Below are positions 25,301 through 33,990 of a stretch of 64,000 nt of DNA, one piece after another. Made by a program: the position numbers and the translations under genes. Numbering within the stretch: position 1 is the stretch's first letter; each line of letters starts with the position of its first letter. The notes beneath the pieces are model-generated. The model was not told the origin of the DNA, searched no databases, and saw only the letters and a program-made list of their open reading frames with translations. The DNA is from Granulicella rosea (GTDB taxonomy: Bacteria > Acidobacteriota > Terriglobia > Terriglobales > Acidobacteriaceae). The DNA is taken from contig NZ_FZOU01000003.1 in NCBI RefSeq assembly GCF_900188085.1, positions 372,001 to 436,000 on the forward strand, given 5' to 3'.

Positions 25301-25968
25301 TGTATCCCGCCAACGCGACGGGTATCCCTTCCGCCTCCTATGTGACGGACATCAAGGCCCTTGATCGCGGGTTGTCGGACATCGATCACACGCATGTGGT
25401 GTCGGCGTCTTCAATCTGGGAGCTACCGAAGCTGCACACTGGCTATCGCGCCGTCCAGGCGATCACGAACGGATGGAGGGTCTCCGCCCTCTTGAGCCAT
25501 CGGTCGGGCGATACACTGACGGCCACCGCCGGACAGGATCTCTCGCTTACAGGACTCAATCAGGACCGGGCGCTCCGCAACTTCTCTCTGCCTGCATATT
25601 CCAAAGATGCAAATAACGCGGGAAATTGCGGTTCGCAAGCACACTGCCGCAACTTCATCAACCCCGCTGCCTTCTCCATGCCGGTCAACACCGACGCAAC
25701 CCGCGGCTTCGGGAACGTGGTCAAGGATTCGATCCGCGGACCGGGGTATACCAACATTGATGCTTCGGTGGTTCGAACCTTCCCCATCTACCGGGAGACG
25801 GCCTTGGATTTCCGAGTTGAGTACTTCAACGTCTTCAATCACACCGAACTCGGCGATCCTGCCCTTTCAAGCCCACTGTCCAGCAGCACGAGCTTCGGCA
25901 CCATCACCGCTTTGGCGGCCAATGCCGGTCCTCGTATCGCGCAGTTTGCACTGAAGTACATCTTCTGA
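22339..25968 (+). CDS. Oar-like TonB-dependent receptor with carboxypeptidase-regulatory domain
   Basis: 1209-residue outer-membrane receptor. A signal peptide ends near AFLVLVSTLAHAQ. A carboxypeptidase-D-regulatory-like Ig domain follows (GTITGTVTDGTGASIPSASV through FQTTTQTGITL, about 52-140), then a plug (QRQVVDLPLNGRNAASLI, FEFLRNGYFNAKPYF) and a beta-barrel ending in ALKYIF with terminal Phe. ATG 22339 has GGAGGA 8 nt upstream. These Oar/Cna-B-like receptors replace SusC in Acidobacteria and probably import oligosaccharides with TonB-ExbBD energy. No SusD-like gene is present. The gene leads the plus-strand glycosidase series, and a strong hairpin follows it, so it may be expressed more than the genes behind. 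Confidence 0.9.
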   Translation: MKLHRLTLAKGLQHIVRPGRLFTREFFRSAFALAFLVLVSTLAHAQGYGTITGTVTDGTGASIPSASVTVVDLKTNRKIETTSGKDGLYTFPTLAPTDYTVSVSASGFQTTTQTGITLQANQSLTIGLVLQVGSESQTVTVSSQAPQVDVSTGTLAQVINQRQVVDLPLNGRNAASLITLSAGVSDGSSANNGTDEGVGKTFPVVVLASVNGLKNGQNNYLLDGGNNTDEMTNVNAPYPFPDALQEFSVQTSNFAPEFGHSAGAVINIVTKSGGDKFHGDLFEFLRNGYFNAKPYFANTADNLHRHQFGGTIGGPVLIPHLSTGKTTQFFFGYQHTLVHSLSNANTVTVPTLAEEGRTSTGAAAAYADYGNLCTGGYNSSNICQTANQIIRNPFTNAPYALNQIPSSNISPAAFALQKDFPTYAGTEAPGKIGGLVSYTLPTVQAFNEYVGRVDHQFGANDHLFVRYYYDWFQQDPNLSINNLQAYRSYFNTRYQNSLISESHTFTPNLLNNFTASYQREVALRGGPPGSPYITDFGVKNLWQPDTGPYLQAIVSGYFQVSSSAFASWLRNNYTFHDDVDWVKRGHNVAFGAELELSKFDVDNVNSSYGTFNFAPTTNAVSGTTYQYPNGAANFLQGFMSSFVQGTLEQVGDRAKFPGIYVQDSWKATKRLTLNYGVRWEMFEPWKNNIGFQPVFKPAAYAANTGSSRFTNLPAGELVYRDPGVQRYGVGNLYKQFMPRLGFAYDVMGDGKTSIRGGFGIFYQDRTEGFFNLNQSAQAPNTLSVSLTAPAMYNPVPGTNPGGPFDNPYCTGCAVGAYANPFPFAQPLASSTVFPKPVTVYEYDPSGNYQVPVTYDYNAVVEHQFTGSLFAHLAYVGTGSRHLFVSLENNPAVNTGSSLSTNQRRVYNTAPTVGPCTTSVGCQASYGPIDDAAMIGNAHYNSLQATLEKRMSHGLSFIVNYTFSKAYDDLAVTNANNDINSSQSYVYPLYPANATGIPSASYVTDIKALDRGLSDIDHTHVVSASSIWELPKLHTGYRAVQAITNGWRVSALLSHRSGDTLTATAGQDLSLTGLNQDRALRNFSLPAYSKDANNAGNCGSQAHCRNFINPAAFSMPVNTDATRGFGNVVKDSIRGPGYTNIDASVVRTFPIYRETALDFRVEYFNVFNHTELGDPALSSPLSSSTSFGTITALAANAGPRIAQFALKYIF

Positions 25969-25981
25969 GAAGCCGCAGAGC

Positions 25982-26018
25982 GCTTGAGCCGGACCCGCTT
26001 CGGGTGTCCGGCTCAAGC
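25982..26018 (+). terminator. Strong hairpin after TonB receptor
   Basis: Exact 13-bp arms GCTTGAGCCGGAC (25982-25994) and GTCCGGCTCAAGC (26006-26018), with a further CCCG/CGGG pair in the loop, start 14 bp after the stop. The absence of a U-tract suggests partial termination or 3'-end stabilisation. Confidence 0.6.
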
Positions 26019-26097
26019 CCCTGCTCGAGTTGTCAGAAACTAGATTTTTTCGAGATCTTTAGTCGCCTGCCTTGTCTGGACGTTCCGCAACTGAGAA

Positions 26098-29000
26098 ATG
26101 AAAAGGATGACGATGGCAACCGGTTCCCACTTTCCCGCGGCCCATGCAGGAGTTCTGCTTGTAAGCCTGGGCCTTGGAATATTTCTCCCTGCTCTTTCTC
26201 TCGCAGCACAGTCCTCACCGAAGCCGCCATCGGGTCCATCAAGCCGACCCGAAGCCGATTCAAAATTGTATGCAGGTTTTCTCAATCCTCCTCAAAGTGC
26301 GCGCCCGCGAGTCTGGTGGCATTGGATGAATGGAAATATCAGCGAGGAAGGAATTCGGCTCGATCTCGAATGGATGCATCGTGCGGGGATTGGCGGTTTC
26401 CAGCTGTTTGACGCCGCGCGTACCACTCCTCAGATCGTGCCGAAGCGAATCGTCTACATGACGCCCGCGTGGCGAGATGCCTTGCGTCATTCCACCCAAC
26501 TGGCCGAACGATATGGCATGGAGGAAAGTATCGCCGCCAGCCCCGGATGGAGTGAAACCGGAGGCCCATGGGTCAAGCCCGCCGACGGGATGAAGAAGTA
26601 CGTATGGAGCGAAACGGTCATCGACGGTGGCAGGACGTTTACAGGTAAACTCCAACAGCCCCCCATCACGACCGGATCGTTCCAGGATCGCCCCAAAGCT
26701 CCGCCACTCCTCACGACGCAGACGCCGGAGGAGCCGCCGATGTTCTACGCGGACTCGGCCGTGGTCGCATTCCGAGACAACCGTGGGAACACACCGGAGC
26801 CGGCTGCGGTGATCGACTCCAGCGATCGGACGCTGCTCCCGGCACTGCTCGCCGACGGCAAGCTATCCACCAGCGTGAAGCTCGCAATGCCGATCGTTGG
26901 AGAGAAGGCGTGGATTCGTTACAGCTATACGTCGCCTACGACGATCAGGAGCGTCACGCTCGCGACCACGGATCCTCTGCCACTGGTCGAATGGCTCTAT
27001 AACCTGCCCTCTCCGCGCATCGACCTTGAGGCCAGCGACGACGGGAGCACCTGGAGAGAGGTGCAGGCGCTGCCTTCGCACGGCCTGCCACAGGTCACCG
27101 TCGCCATTCCGGCGACGACGGCGCGGTTCTTCCGTGTGAGCTTCCTCAATCAGGCGCCAGGCCCTGTCTCGGGATTCGCAGCCATGTTCGACCCGAAGGT
27201 CTATGGTTATCCGGCGCCGGTGGCGCGCACCAGCTACGAGATCAACGAGCTCGTTCTCCACCAGGAACCGCTCATCGACCATTTCGAAGCGAAGGCCGGC
27301 TTTCTGGCTTCGTCGCCCTCGTCCGACTCTGTCTCTGAGACGATGAACGCCGATCGCGTTATCCGCAGGGGCGAGGTCGTCGATCTGACCTCCAACATGG
27401 CCGCCGACGGAACCCTCACCTGGACACCGCCCGCCGGCCGCTGGGTTGTCCTGCGCTTCGGATACAGCCTCATCGGCATGACCAACAATCCCGCCGAGCC
27501 GGAGGCGACAGGCCTCGAGGTCGATAAGCTCGATGGCCAGGCCGTTCGTCGGTACCTGACTGCCTACCTCGACAGCTATCAGGAGACCCTCGGCGCCGAG
27601 ATTGGAAGGCGCGGAGTCACGTATATGGTCAATGACAGCTGGGAAGCAGGCCCCGAGAACTGGACGCCGCGTATGCTTGAGGACTTCCGGCAACGGCGCG
27701 GGTACGACCCGGCGCCCTGGCTGCCGGTGCTGACCGGGCGCATCGTCGACAGTCCCGCGGCCAGCGAACGATTCCTCTGGGACTTCCGCAAGACCATCGG
27801 CGACCTGATCGTCAGCCAACACTATGGCGTGCTTCAGGACGTCCTGCACTCTCGCGGGATGGGACAGTATGTCGAATCCCACGAGAGCGGCCGGTCCTTC
27901 AATGCGGATGGCATGGAGGTCAAGAAATTCAGTCAAGTCCCCATGGGAGCCATGTGGGCGAGAGACGAGAGCAGCACCACGCCGCCGTATAACTACGACG
28001 CCGACGATCGCGAGACTGCCTCCGTCGCGCACATCTACGGGCAAAACCTCGCCGCGGCAGAATCCTTCACGGCGAATGAGGCTCCGTACAGTTGGTCGCC
28101 AGCCACGATGAAGCGCACCGCGGATCTGGAGTTTCTGAATGGTATCAACCGAATCGTCGTCCATACTTCGGTGCACCAGCCACTGGTCGATGCAAAGCCG
28201 GGGATCACCCTCGGTCCCTTCGGGCAGTGGTTCAATCGAAACGAGACATGGGCCGAACAGGCTCGGCCGTGGACCGATTACCTTGCCAGGAGCAGCTACA
28301 TGCTGCAGCAGGGCCACTTTGTGGCCGACGTCCTGTCCTTCTACGGAGAGAACACCAACGTTACGGAGGTTTATGGGGCGCGAACGCCGGATATCCCGCG
28401 CGGCTACGCATACGACTTCGTCAACGCCGACGCGATCGTCCATTCGCTCAAGGTGGATAAGAACGGCCGGATCACGACGCCGGGGGGCGGGAGTTATCGT
28501 TTGCTCGATCTCGGCCGGTTCAGCAAACGACTCTCCCTGCCGGCCTTGCAGGCAATCCGCAATCTCGTCGTCGACGGCGCATCGGTGGTGGGCATCAGAC
28601 CCGAGGAAAGTCCCAGTCTCGCGGATGACCCAAAGGTGTTTGCAAGTCTATCCAGCGAGGTCTTTGGGGAAGGGAAGGGAACCCGGCATCTGGGCAAAGG
28701 TGTTGTCTATGTCGGCGACAACGTTCTATCGGCGCTCGACGCCATGGGCGTACGACCCGACTTCGACCCAGGGAAAGAGCCGGCGTCGACCGATCTGGGC
28801 TTCGTCCATCGCCAGCTTACCAATGGGGATATCTATTTCGTCAGCAACCAGGGACTGACGGTCTCCTCGTTCGAAGCCAGCTTCCGAGAGCGTGGCCGGA
28901 TCCCGGAGCTCTGGCATGCCGATACGGGCACAGTCGAAGCCGTCTCGTATCGCACCCAGAACGGCCGGACGTATGTCCCAATGCAACTCAATCCTTCGGA

Positions 29001-29562
29001 TTCGGTCTTCGTGATCTTCCGTCGTCCGGCGCTGAAAGCCACCCAATTCGTTCCTCGAACGGCGGAACAGGAACTTGCCAAGGTTGAGGGTGCGTGGGAG
29101 CTTGAGTTCCCGAGCGGATGGGGCGCACCGCCCAGGGCGACCTTGCCGGAACTGAACTCCTGGACAGAGAACAGCGATCCCGGCGTGAGGTATTTTTCCG
29201 GCACCGCGATCTACAGCAAAGTTCTCGATGTCCCCGCGGATTGGCTAGAGCCGCATCAGCGGGTTCTGATCCACCTCGGCGATGTCAAGAATCTTGCCAG
29301 CGTCAGTTTGAACGGACACGACCTAGGGGAGGTCTGGCACGCCCCATACGCCTTGGACATCACGTCGGCGTTGCGGGTCGGGGCAAACCGGCTACGGATC
29401 AGCGTCACGAACTCGTGGGTGAACCGGTTGATCGGCGACGAGCAGCCAGGCGCCGCAAAGCGATACACCTTCACGACCTATCGACCCTACACGCAGGCAT
29501 CCCCCATACTGCCCTCCGGTCTGCTCGGCCCCGTCACGATCACGTCACTGCGCAGCGATTAG
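26098..29562 (+). CDS. Glycoside hydrolase family 106-like alpha-L-rhamnosidase
   Basis: 1154-residue secreted enzyme. A signal peptide ends near LPALSLAAQ. The catalytic part opens with the family signature PRVWWHWMNGNISEEGIRLD (about 70-89) and MHRAGIGGFQLFD. Later segments are SWEAGPENWTPRMLEDFRQR, VESHESGR and YGQNLAAAESFTANEAPYSW. The C-terminal beta-sandwich (about 1040-1140) resembles a galactose-binding domain, ending NRLRISVTNSWVNRLIGD. GH106 enzymes cleave terminal alpha-L-rhamnose, for example from rhamnogalacturonan. Three ATG codons lie close together at the 5' end (26098, 26107, 26113); the first is given. It is flanked by the TonB receptor and a large secreted glycosidase-like protein. 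Confidence 0.85.
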   Translation: MKRMTMATGSHFPAAHAGVLLVSLGLGIFLPALSLAAQSSPKPPSGPSSRPEADSKLYAGFLNPPQSARPRVWWHWMNGNISEEGIRLDLEWMHRAGIGGFQLFDAARTTPQIVPKRIVYMTPAWRDALRHSTQLAERYGMEESIAASPGWSETGGPWVKPADGMKKYVWSETVIDGGRTFTGKLQQPPITTGSFQDRPKAPPLLTTQTPEEPPMFYADSAVVAFRDNRGNTPEPAAVIDSSDRTLLPALLADGKLSTSVKLAMPIVGEKAWIRYSYTSPTTIRSVTLATTDPLPLVEWLYNLPSPRIDLEASDDGSTWREVQALPSHGLPQVTVAIPATTARFFRVSFLNQAPGPVSGFAAMFDPKVYGYPAPVARTSYEINELVLHQEPLIDHFEAKAGFLASSPSSDSVSETMNADRVIRRGEVVDLTSNMAADGTLTWTPPAGRWVVLRFGYSLIGMTNNPAEPEATGLEVDKLDGQAVRRYLTAYLDSYQETLGAEIGRRGVTYMVNDSWEAGPENWTPRMLEDFRQRRGYDPAPWLPVLTGRIVDSPAASERFLWDFRKTIGDLIVSQHYGVLQDVLHSRGMGQYVESHESGRSFNADGMEVKKFSQVPMGAMWARDESSTTPPYNYDADDRETASVAHIYGQNLAAAESFTANEAPYSWSPATMKRTADLEFLNGINRIVVHTSVHQPLVDAKPGITLGPFGQWFNRNETWAEQARPWTDYLARSSYMLQQGHFVADVLSFYGENTNVTEVYGARTPDIPRGYAYDFVNADAIVHSLKVDKNGRITTPGGGSYRLLDLGRFSKRLSLPALQAIRNLVVDGASVVGIRPEESPSLADDPKVFASLSSEVFGEGKGTRHLGKGVVYVGDNVLSALDAMGVRPDFDPGKEPASTDLGFVHRQLTNGDIYFVSNQGLTVSSFEASFRERGRIPELWHADTGTVEAVSYRTQNGRTYVPMQLNPSDSVFVIFRRPALKATQFVPRTAEQELAKVEGAWELEFPSGWGAPPRATLPELNSWTENSDPGVRYFSGTAIYSKVLDVPADWLEPHQRVLIHLGDVKNLASVSLNGHDLGEVWHAPYALDITSALRVGANRLRISVTNSWVNRLIGDEQPGAAKRYTFTTYRPYTQASPILPSGLLGPVTITSLRSD

Positions 29563-29641
29563 AGCGACGTTTGCCGATCCATGGAACTGGTCTCGATCCC
29601 CGCTTCAAACCTTCGAATTTTATCTAACGCTGGAGACCCTT

Positions 29642-32600
29642 ATGATCCCTCAAGCTGCCCGGCTTCACAGACGTCCCGCCCTTTCCCGTTGTCTCGCGAA
29701 CGTTTTCGCGCGCGTGATGACGATCTCTACGTCTTCCGTGTGCCTCCTGGCTGCCCTCTTGTCTGCCTGTCCGCAACGAATGACCGCGCAGGCGACGGTC
29801 TCGGTCAATCTCTCGAACGTGGTCAACGCTTCGGTCAGCCCCATGCTCTTCGGAGGCTCCAACTCTCCGAACCCGGCGGACCAACCCGTCGTCCTTCCCA
29901 TGATGGCGAACTCGGGCCTGACGCTGATACGAGGGACCGCTCACGTGGACCAGATCGTACCGGCGAACACGACCGAGGCCGCATACGCGGCTTCCATGCC
30001 GAATGGCGTGGGCTCCTATGTGCCGGGAAGCGTCGCCGATCCTTCCACCTGGCAATGGGGGCCCGTCTCCTGGGCGCCCATCGCCAAGGCGAACGGCATC
30101 ACGACGCTGATGAACATCGCGGAGGTCCCACTGTGGCTGTCCTATAACAGCACCAGCATCGACGATGCGCCGCCGAACAATGTGGGCTATCTGACCGTGT
30201 ACGAAGACATGGTCTACAAGATCATCCAGCACGAAAATACAGCGTGCAATGGTGGGCAGTGTCTCACCTATCTTGAGATTCTCAACGAACCGGATTGCAA
30301 CAACCTGCTGCTGGCGGCAGGCGACTCCAGTTGGAGCAGCGAGGCGGCAGCGGCTGACTCTGTCTACACCTACGCCGCGACGGGAGCACGAGCGGCCAAC
30401 CCCGCGCTCATCATCGGAGGCGACGCCGAATGCAGAGACAGCGGAACCTTCGGTACGCTGTCGACGCTCCTCGCCGATGCCAACCTCAAGGCCAAAGGGC
30501 TGCTTCAGTTCGTCTCCTATCACGACTACAACCCCAGCGAGGCGAACGACAACATCACGACGCTGCAAGCGATCATCACGGCCGACGGTTATCCCGCCAC
30601 GATGCCGATCTTTCTCGATGAATACAACTACACCTTCACCAATCCCAACAGCGACCCGCACGTTGTGGGCAAGGAGGCTGCGACCTACATCGGGGATCAA
30701 CTCATCTTCTTCAGTCAGCAAGTAGGTCTCCAAGAGGCCGGCATCTTCACCCTGCTTCCCAATAACGCGCTGACCACGCCCTATGAAGACTGCAACAACT
30801 GCATCTTCAGCAACGGCCTTTATTCGGTCAACGGCGACGGAACCTATACCCTCGCTCCGCAGATGCGAGCCTACAGGGTCGCCTCCGTCGATCTGGGACT
30901 CGGCAGCGGCACATCGAAGGCCTATGCGACCACCTTCTCCGGCTTGAGCGAGGCGCAGGGCTTTACGACGCCCGGGGGGAATATCACCGCGCTGATGGTC
31001 AACGACAGCGCCACGTCCACGACCACAACGGTTACCTTCTCCAGCAGCTCCGCCGCCACAGGATGCGGCTACAACGTCTATGTGTATGTTGCCGATACCG
31101 GCACAAACAACGGCTCCTCGCCCTCCCAGGTGTTGACGAACCAGTGCTTCAGCGCAGGCACGATGGCTGTCGCTGGCGTCGCGGCTCCGGCCTACTCGGT
31201 CGTGGGTGCGATCGCATTTCTCAGCAGCCCGCAAGGCATCACTAATCTGGCCGTCACACCGGCGTCTCCCGGCGCACTGATGCTGACCTGGCAGGGAGCC
31301 TCCGGCGCGGCGAGCTACAACATCAACCGCTCCATCGACGGCGGAAGCACCTACTCTCCGCTCACCAACACGACCTCGCTCAGCTTCACCGACGGCGGTC
31401 TCAGTAACAGTGGGAATTACTGTTACACGATCCAGCCCATCAACGGAGCCGGTAACGGCCCAACCAGCGCCGCGGTCTGCGCCACGGTGACATCGAGCTT
31501 TCCCGTGACGGGCGTCACGCTGACGCCGGCCGGACCTGGCGCTTTTACGATTACCTACAACGCGTTGCCGAACGTGACCGGCTACCTCATCCAGCAGTCC
31601 GTCAACGGCTCCGCATACACGACGCTCACGACGGTGACCAACACGACCTACACCGAAGAAGGGCTTACGGTCGGGGCGTCGTACTGCGTCACGGTGTCTG
31701 GCGTCTTCGGCGGCGCCACCGCTGCTCCCGGGCCGCCCGTGTGCGGGACGTCTACTTCAGGCAGCGGTCCGAGCGGCGTGACCGTGACACGGACCGGAGA
31801 CGGCCAGCTTACCGTGACGTGGTCTTCCGGCATCAACTATGCGGGCACGACGTACACCCTCAACCGCTCCACGAACGGGCAGGCCTACACGGCGGTCTCC
31901 ACGGGCCTGACCACGACGACCTACGTCGACACCGGCCTGACCGACTACAGCAGCGTCTACTGCTATGAGATCACGGCTGTACTCGACGGTGTGTCGAGCG
32001 CGAGCAGCACGGCTGTCTGCAACTCGCCGGCCTCCTACATCGCCGTTCCGAACTACAGCTTCGAGACGCCGGTCACCACCACCTACATCTACGCTCCCAC
32101 AGGTGCTTCATGGACGTTTGTGCCCTCGGTATCGCATGTCGGATCAGGCATCACGGCCAACGCCAGCGCCTTCAGCTCGGGTAACAGCAATGCGCCGGAT
32201 GGGGTGCAGAACGCGCTCATCCAGGAGACGGGGACGATCACCCAGGCCATCCCCGGCTTCACGGCGGGCCAGCAGTATAAGATCACCGTCGCAGCCTCGC
32301 AACGCCAGAACCTGAAGACCCAGGTGGGGAACCCGTTCAAGATCAATGTGAACGGAACGACGATTGCTTCGCTCAACCCACCGCAGTCGGCCGCAACCTA
32401 CTCCGACTACAGCGGCACGTTCACGGCGGCTAGCGCGAGCGAGACCATCCAGTTCGCTGGCACGGCCACGACCGACAATACCGTCTTCCTCGACAACGTC
32501 CGCATCGCTCCCAACCCGACCGCCACGCTGTCGATCAAGGTGCAAGCGGTCAATATTGCCCAGGGCGCGATGCTCGCCGTACTGAGCGCCACAGGCTCGT

Positions 32601-33913
32601 TCAGCGGTACGGCTCCGGCCGCCCCGCTGGTCTTCAGCGTGGACGGCGGCAACCAGGTTGCCGGCTCCTGCTCAATAACCTCGACGACCCTGGTCTGCAA
32701 TGCAGCCTATGCTCCAACCAGCGCGCTGGCGGAGGGAACGCATACCATCACGGCGCAGTATGTCGGAGACGGGACGTACACCGCGGCGTCTGCGACGGGT
32801 ACGCTGAACGTCGGCGACACCACGGAGGTGCAGGCGCAGTATGGAGCCACCAGCATCGTCTCGCCGGGCTCGACCAACGCCACGGTGTGCGTCGCCACCG
32901 CCAACGGAGCGCCAACCGGCAACGTTCAAATCTACGATGGAACGGCGCTGCTGACTACGCAGGCGTTACAAGGCGGAGTGTGTGCAAGCTGGTATATCTC
33001 CCCGAGCCTGTCGGTCGGAACGCATTCCCTGACCGCGGTCTACTCCGGAGACGCCAACAATCCCGGCGGGTCGTCGGCTCCCACGACCATCACCGTGGCC
33101 GCGGCGCCGGCGGGTATGTATTTGACGCCCACCAACTATAGCTTCGGCAATGTCAGACAAGGCTCCTCCGCCACGGAGATCTTCACTCTTGCCAACGGTG
33201 ACGGAGCCGCCCACGCCATCACGTCCATTCAACTGACCGGCGAAGCCACGAACAGCTATAGCTCGACCAATACCTGTGGCGCCAGCCTTAACGCTTCGTC
33301 GACCTGCACCATCACCGTGACCCTGAAACCGACGGCAACCGGAGCGATCTCAACAACGCTCCAGGTCGTCGATGCGTCCGGAACCCAGACAGCCGCTCTT
33401 ACCGGAACAGGCACTCAGAAGGCCAACGTCTTCGTGACCTTCACGAACCAGACCCTCTCGGTCTTCCCGACGGATCTGTCTTCGCAGGCGATCACTTCAA
33501 GCGGCGGCGGAACCGGGGCCGCGGTCGATGCTTCGGGGTCGGTGCTCTCCATCAACGCGGGCGGCGGCAGTCTCACCAAGTTTTCCGATCTGGGGTCCGT
33601 TCTCGGTACCTTGTCGGGCGGTGGTTTGTCGGGTGCAACGGCCTTGGCGATCGACGGGCTCAGCAATGTCTGGGTGGCTAATGGAAACGGCAGCGTGTCC
33701 GAGTTCAACAGCGGCGGAACGGCCGTCAGTTCGATTCCGATCGGCGCCGCAGCCAATCTTTCGCAACCGGCAAGCGTCAGCGTCGATGCCTCCGGCAGCC
33801 TTTGGATCGCCAACGCAGGCAATAACACAGTGACTGAGATCATCGGCGTGGCGGCTCCCGCCGCTCCCATCATCCAGCAGGTCGTCAATGCATCCCCGGG
33901 GGTGCGCCCATGA
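29642..33913 (+). CDS. Large secreted GH39-like multidomain protein with Fn3, Ig and NHL-like modules
   Basis: 1423-residue exported protein; signal peptide ends near ACPQRMTAQA. A (beta/alpha)8-like catalytic region (about 55-420) has LEILNEPDCNN with an acid/base-type Glu and PIFLDEYNYTF with a nucleophile-type Glu, as in clan GH-A families such as GH39. Downstream come fibronectin-III-like repeats (about 530-795, three copies starting around ITNLAVTPASPG, VTGVTLTPAGPG and SGVTVTRTGDG), and a jelly-roll / DUF642-like part (NYSFETPV). Two Ig-like repeats, a choice-of-anchor-D-like domain (YSFGNVRQGSSATEIFTLAN) and NHL-like blades (LSNVWVANGNGSVSEFN, LWIANAGNNTVTEI) complete it. The exact family and substrate are not certain. 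It overlaps the start region of the lipoprotein gene, whose blades are similar. Confidence 0.7.
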   Translation: MIPQAARLHRRPALSRCLANVFARVMTISTSSVCLLAALLSACPQRMTAQATVSVNLSNVVNASVSPMLFGGSNSPNPADQPVVLPMMANSGLTLIRGTAHVDQIVPANTTEAAYAASMPNGVGSYVPGSVADPSTWQWGPVSWAPIAKANGITTLMNIAEVPLWLSYNSTSIDDAPPNNVGYLTVYEDMVYKIIQHENTACNGGQCLTYLEILNEPDCNNLLLAAGDSSWSSEAAAADSVYTYAATGARAANPALIIGGDAECRDSGTFGTLSTLLADANLKAKGLLQFVSYHDYNPSEANDNITTLQAIITADGYPATMPIFLDEYNYTFTNPNSDPHVVGKEAATYIGDQLIFFSQQVGLQEAGIFTLLPNNALTTPYEDCNNCIFSNGLYSVNGDGTYTLAPQMRAYRVASVDLGLGSGTSKAYATTFSGLSEAQGFTTPGGNITALMVNDSATSTTTTVTFSSSSAATGCGYNVYVYVADTGTNNGSSPSQVLTNQCFSAGTMAVAGVAAPAYSVVGAIAFLSSPQGITNLAVTPASPGALMLTWQGASGAASYNINRSIDGGSTYSPLTNTTSLSFTDGGLSNSGNYCYTIQPINGAGNGPTSAAVCATVTSSFPVTGVTLTPAGPGAFTITYNALPNVTGYLIQQSVNGSAYTTLTTVTNTTYTEEGLTVGASYCVTVSGVFGGATAAPGPPVCGTSTSGSGPSGVTVTRTGDGQLTVTWSSGINYAGTTYTLNRSTNGQAYTAVSTGLTTTTYVDTGLTDYSSVYCYEITAVLDGVSSASSTAVCNSPASYIAVPNYSFETPVTTTYIYAPTGASWTFVPSVSHVGSGITANASAFSSGNSNAPDGVQNALIQETGTITQAIPGFTAGQQYKITVAASQRQNLKTQVGNPFKINVNGTTIASLNPPQSAATYSDYSGTFTAASASETIQFAGTATTDNTVFLDNVRIAPNPTATLSIKVQAVNIAQGAMLAVLSATGSFSGTAPAAPLVFSVDGGNQVAGSCSITSTTLVCNAAYAPTSALAEGTHTITAQYVGDGTYTAASATGTLNVGDTTEVQAQYGATSIVSPGSTNATVCVATANGAPTGNVQIYDGTALLTTQALQGGVCASWYISPSLSVGTHSLTAVYSGDANNPGGSSAPTTITVAAAPAGMYLTPTNYSFGNVRQGSSATEIFTLANGDGAAHAITSIQLTGEATNSYSSTNTCGASLNASSTCTITVTLKPTATGAISTTLQVVDASGTQTAALTGTGTQKANVFVTFTNQTLSVFPTDLSSQAITSSGGGTGAAVDASGSVLSINAGGGSLTKFSDLGSVLGTLSGGGLSGATALAIDGLSNVWVANGNGSVSEFNSGGTAVSSIPIGAAANLSQPASVSVDASGSLWIANAGNNTVTEIIGVAAPAAPIIQQVVNASPGVRP

Positions 33914-33990
33914 AGACGATGTCTCGGCCACTTTTCTCGCTCACTCTTCGTCGTTTCAACAACGTGCCCCATCCCGAAGGAGACATGCAG

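Noticed and set aside
29624..31234. 536-codon frame antisense to the GH39-like gene
   Set aside because: Shadow frame rich in Arg/Gly/Val without domains; the sense frame has a signal peptide and catalytic motifs.
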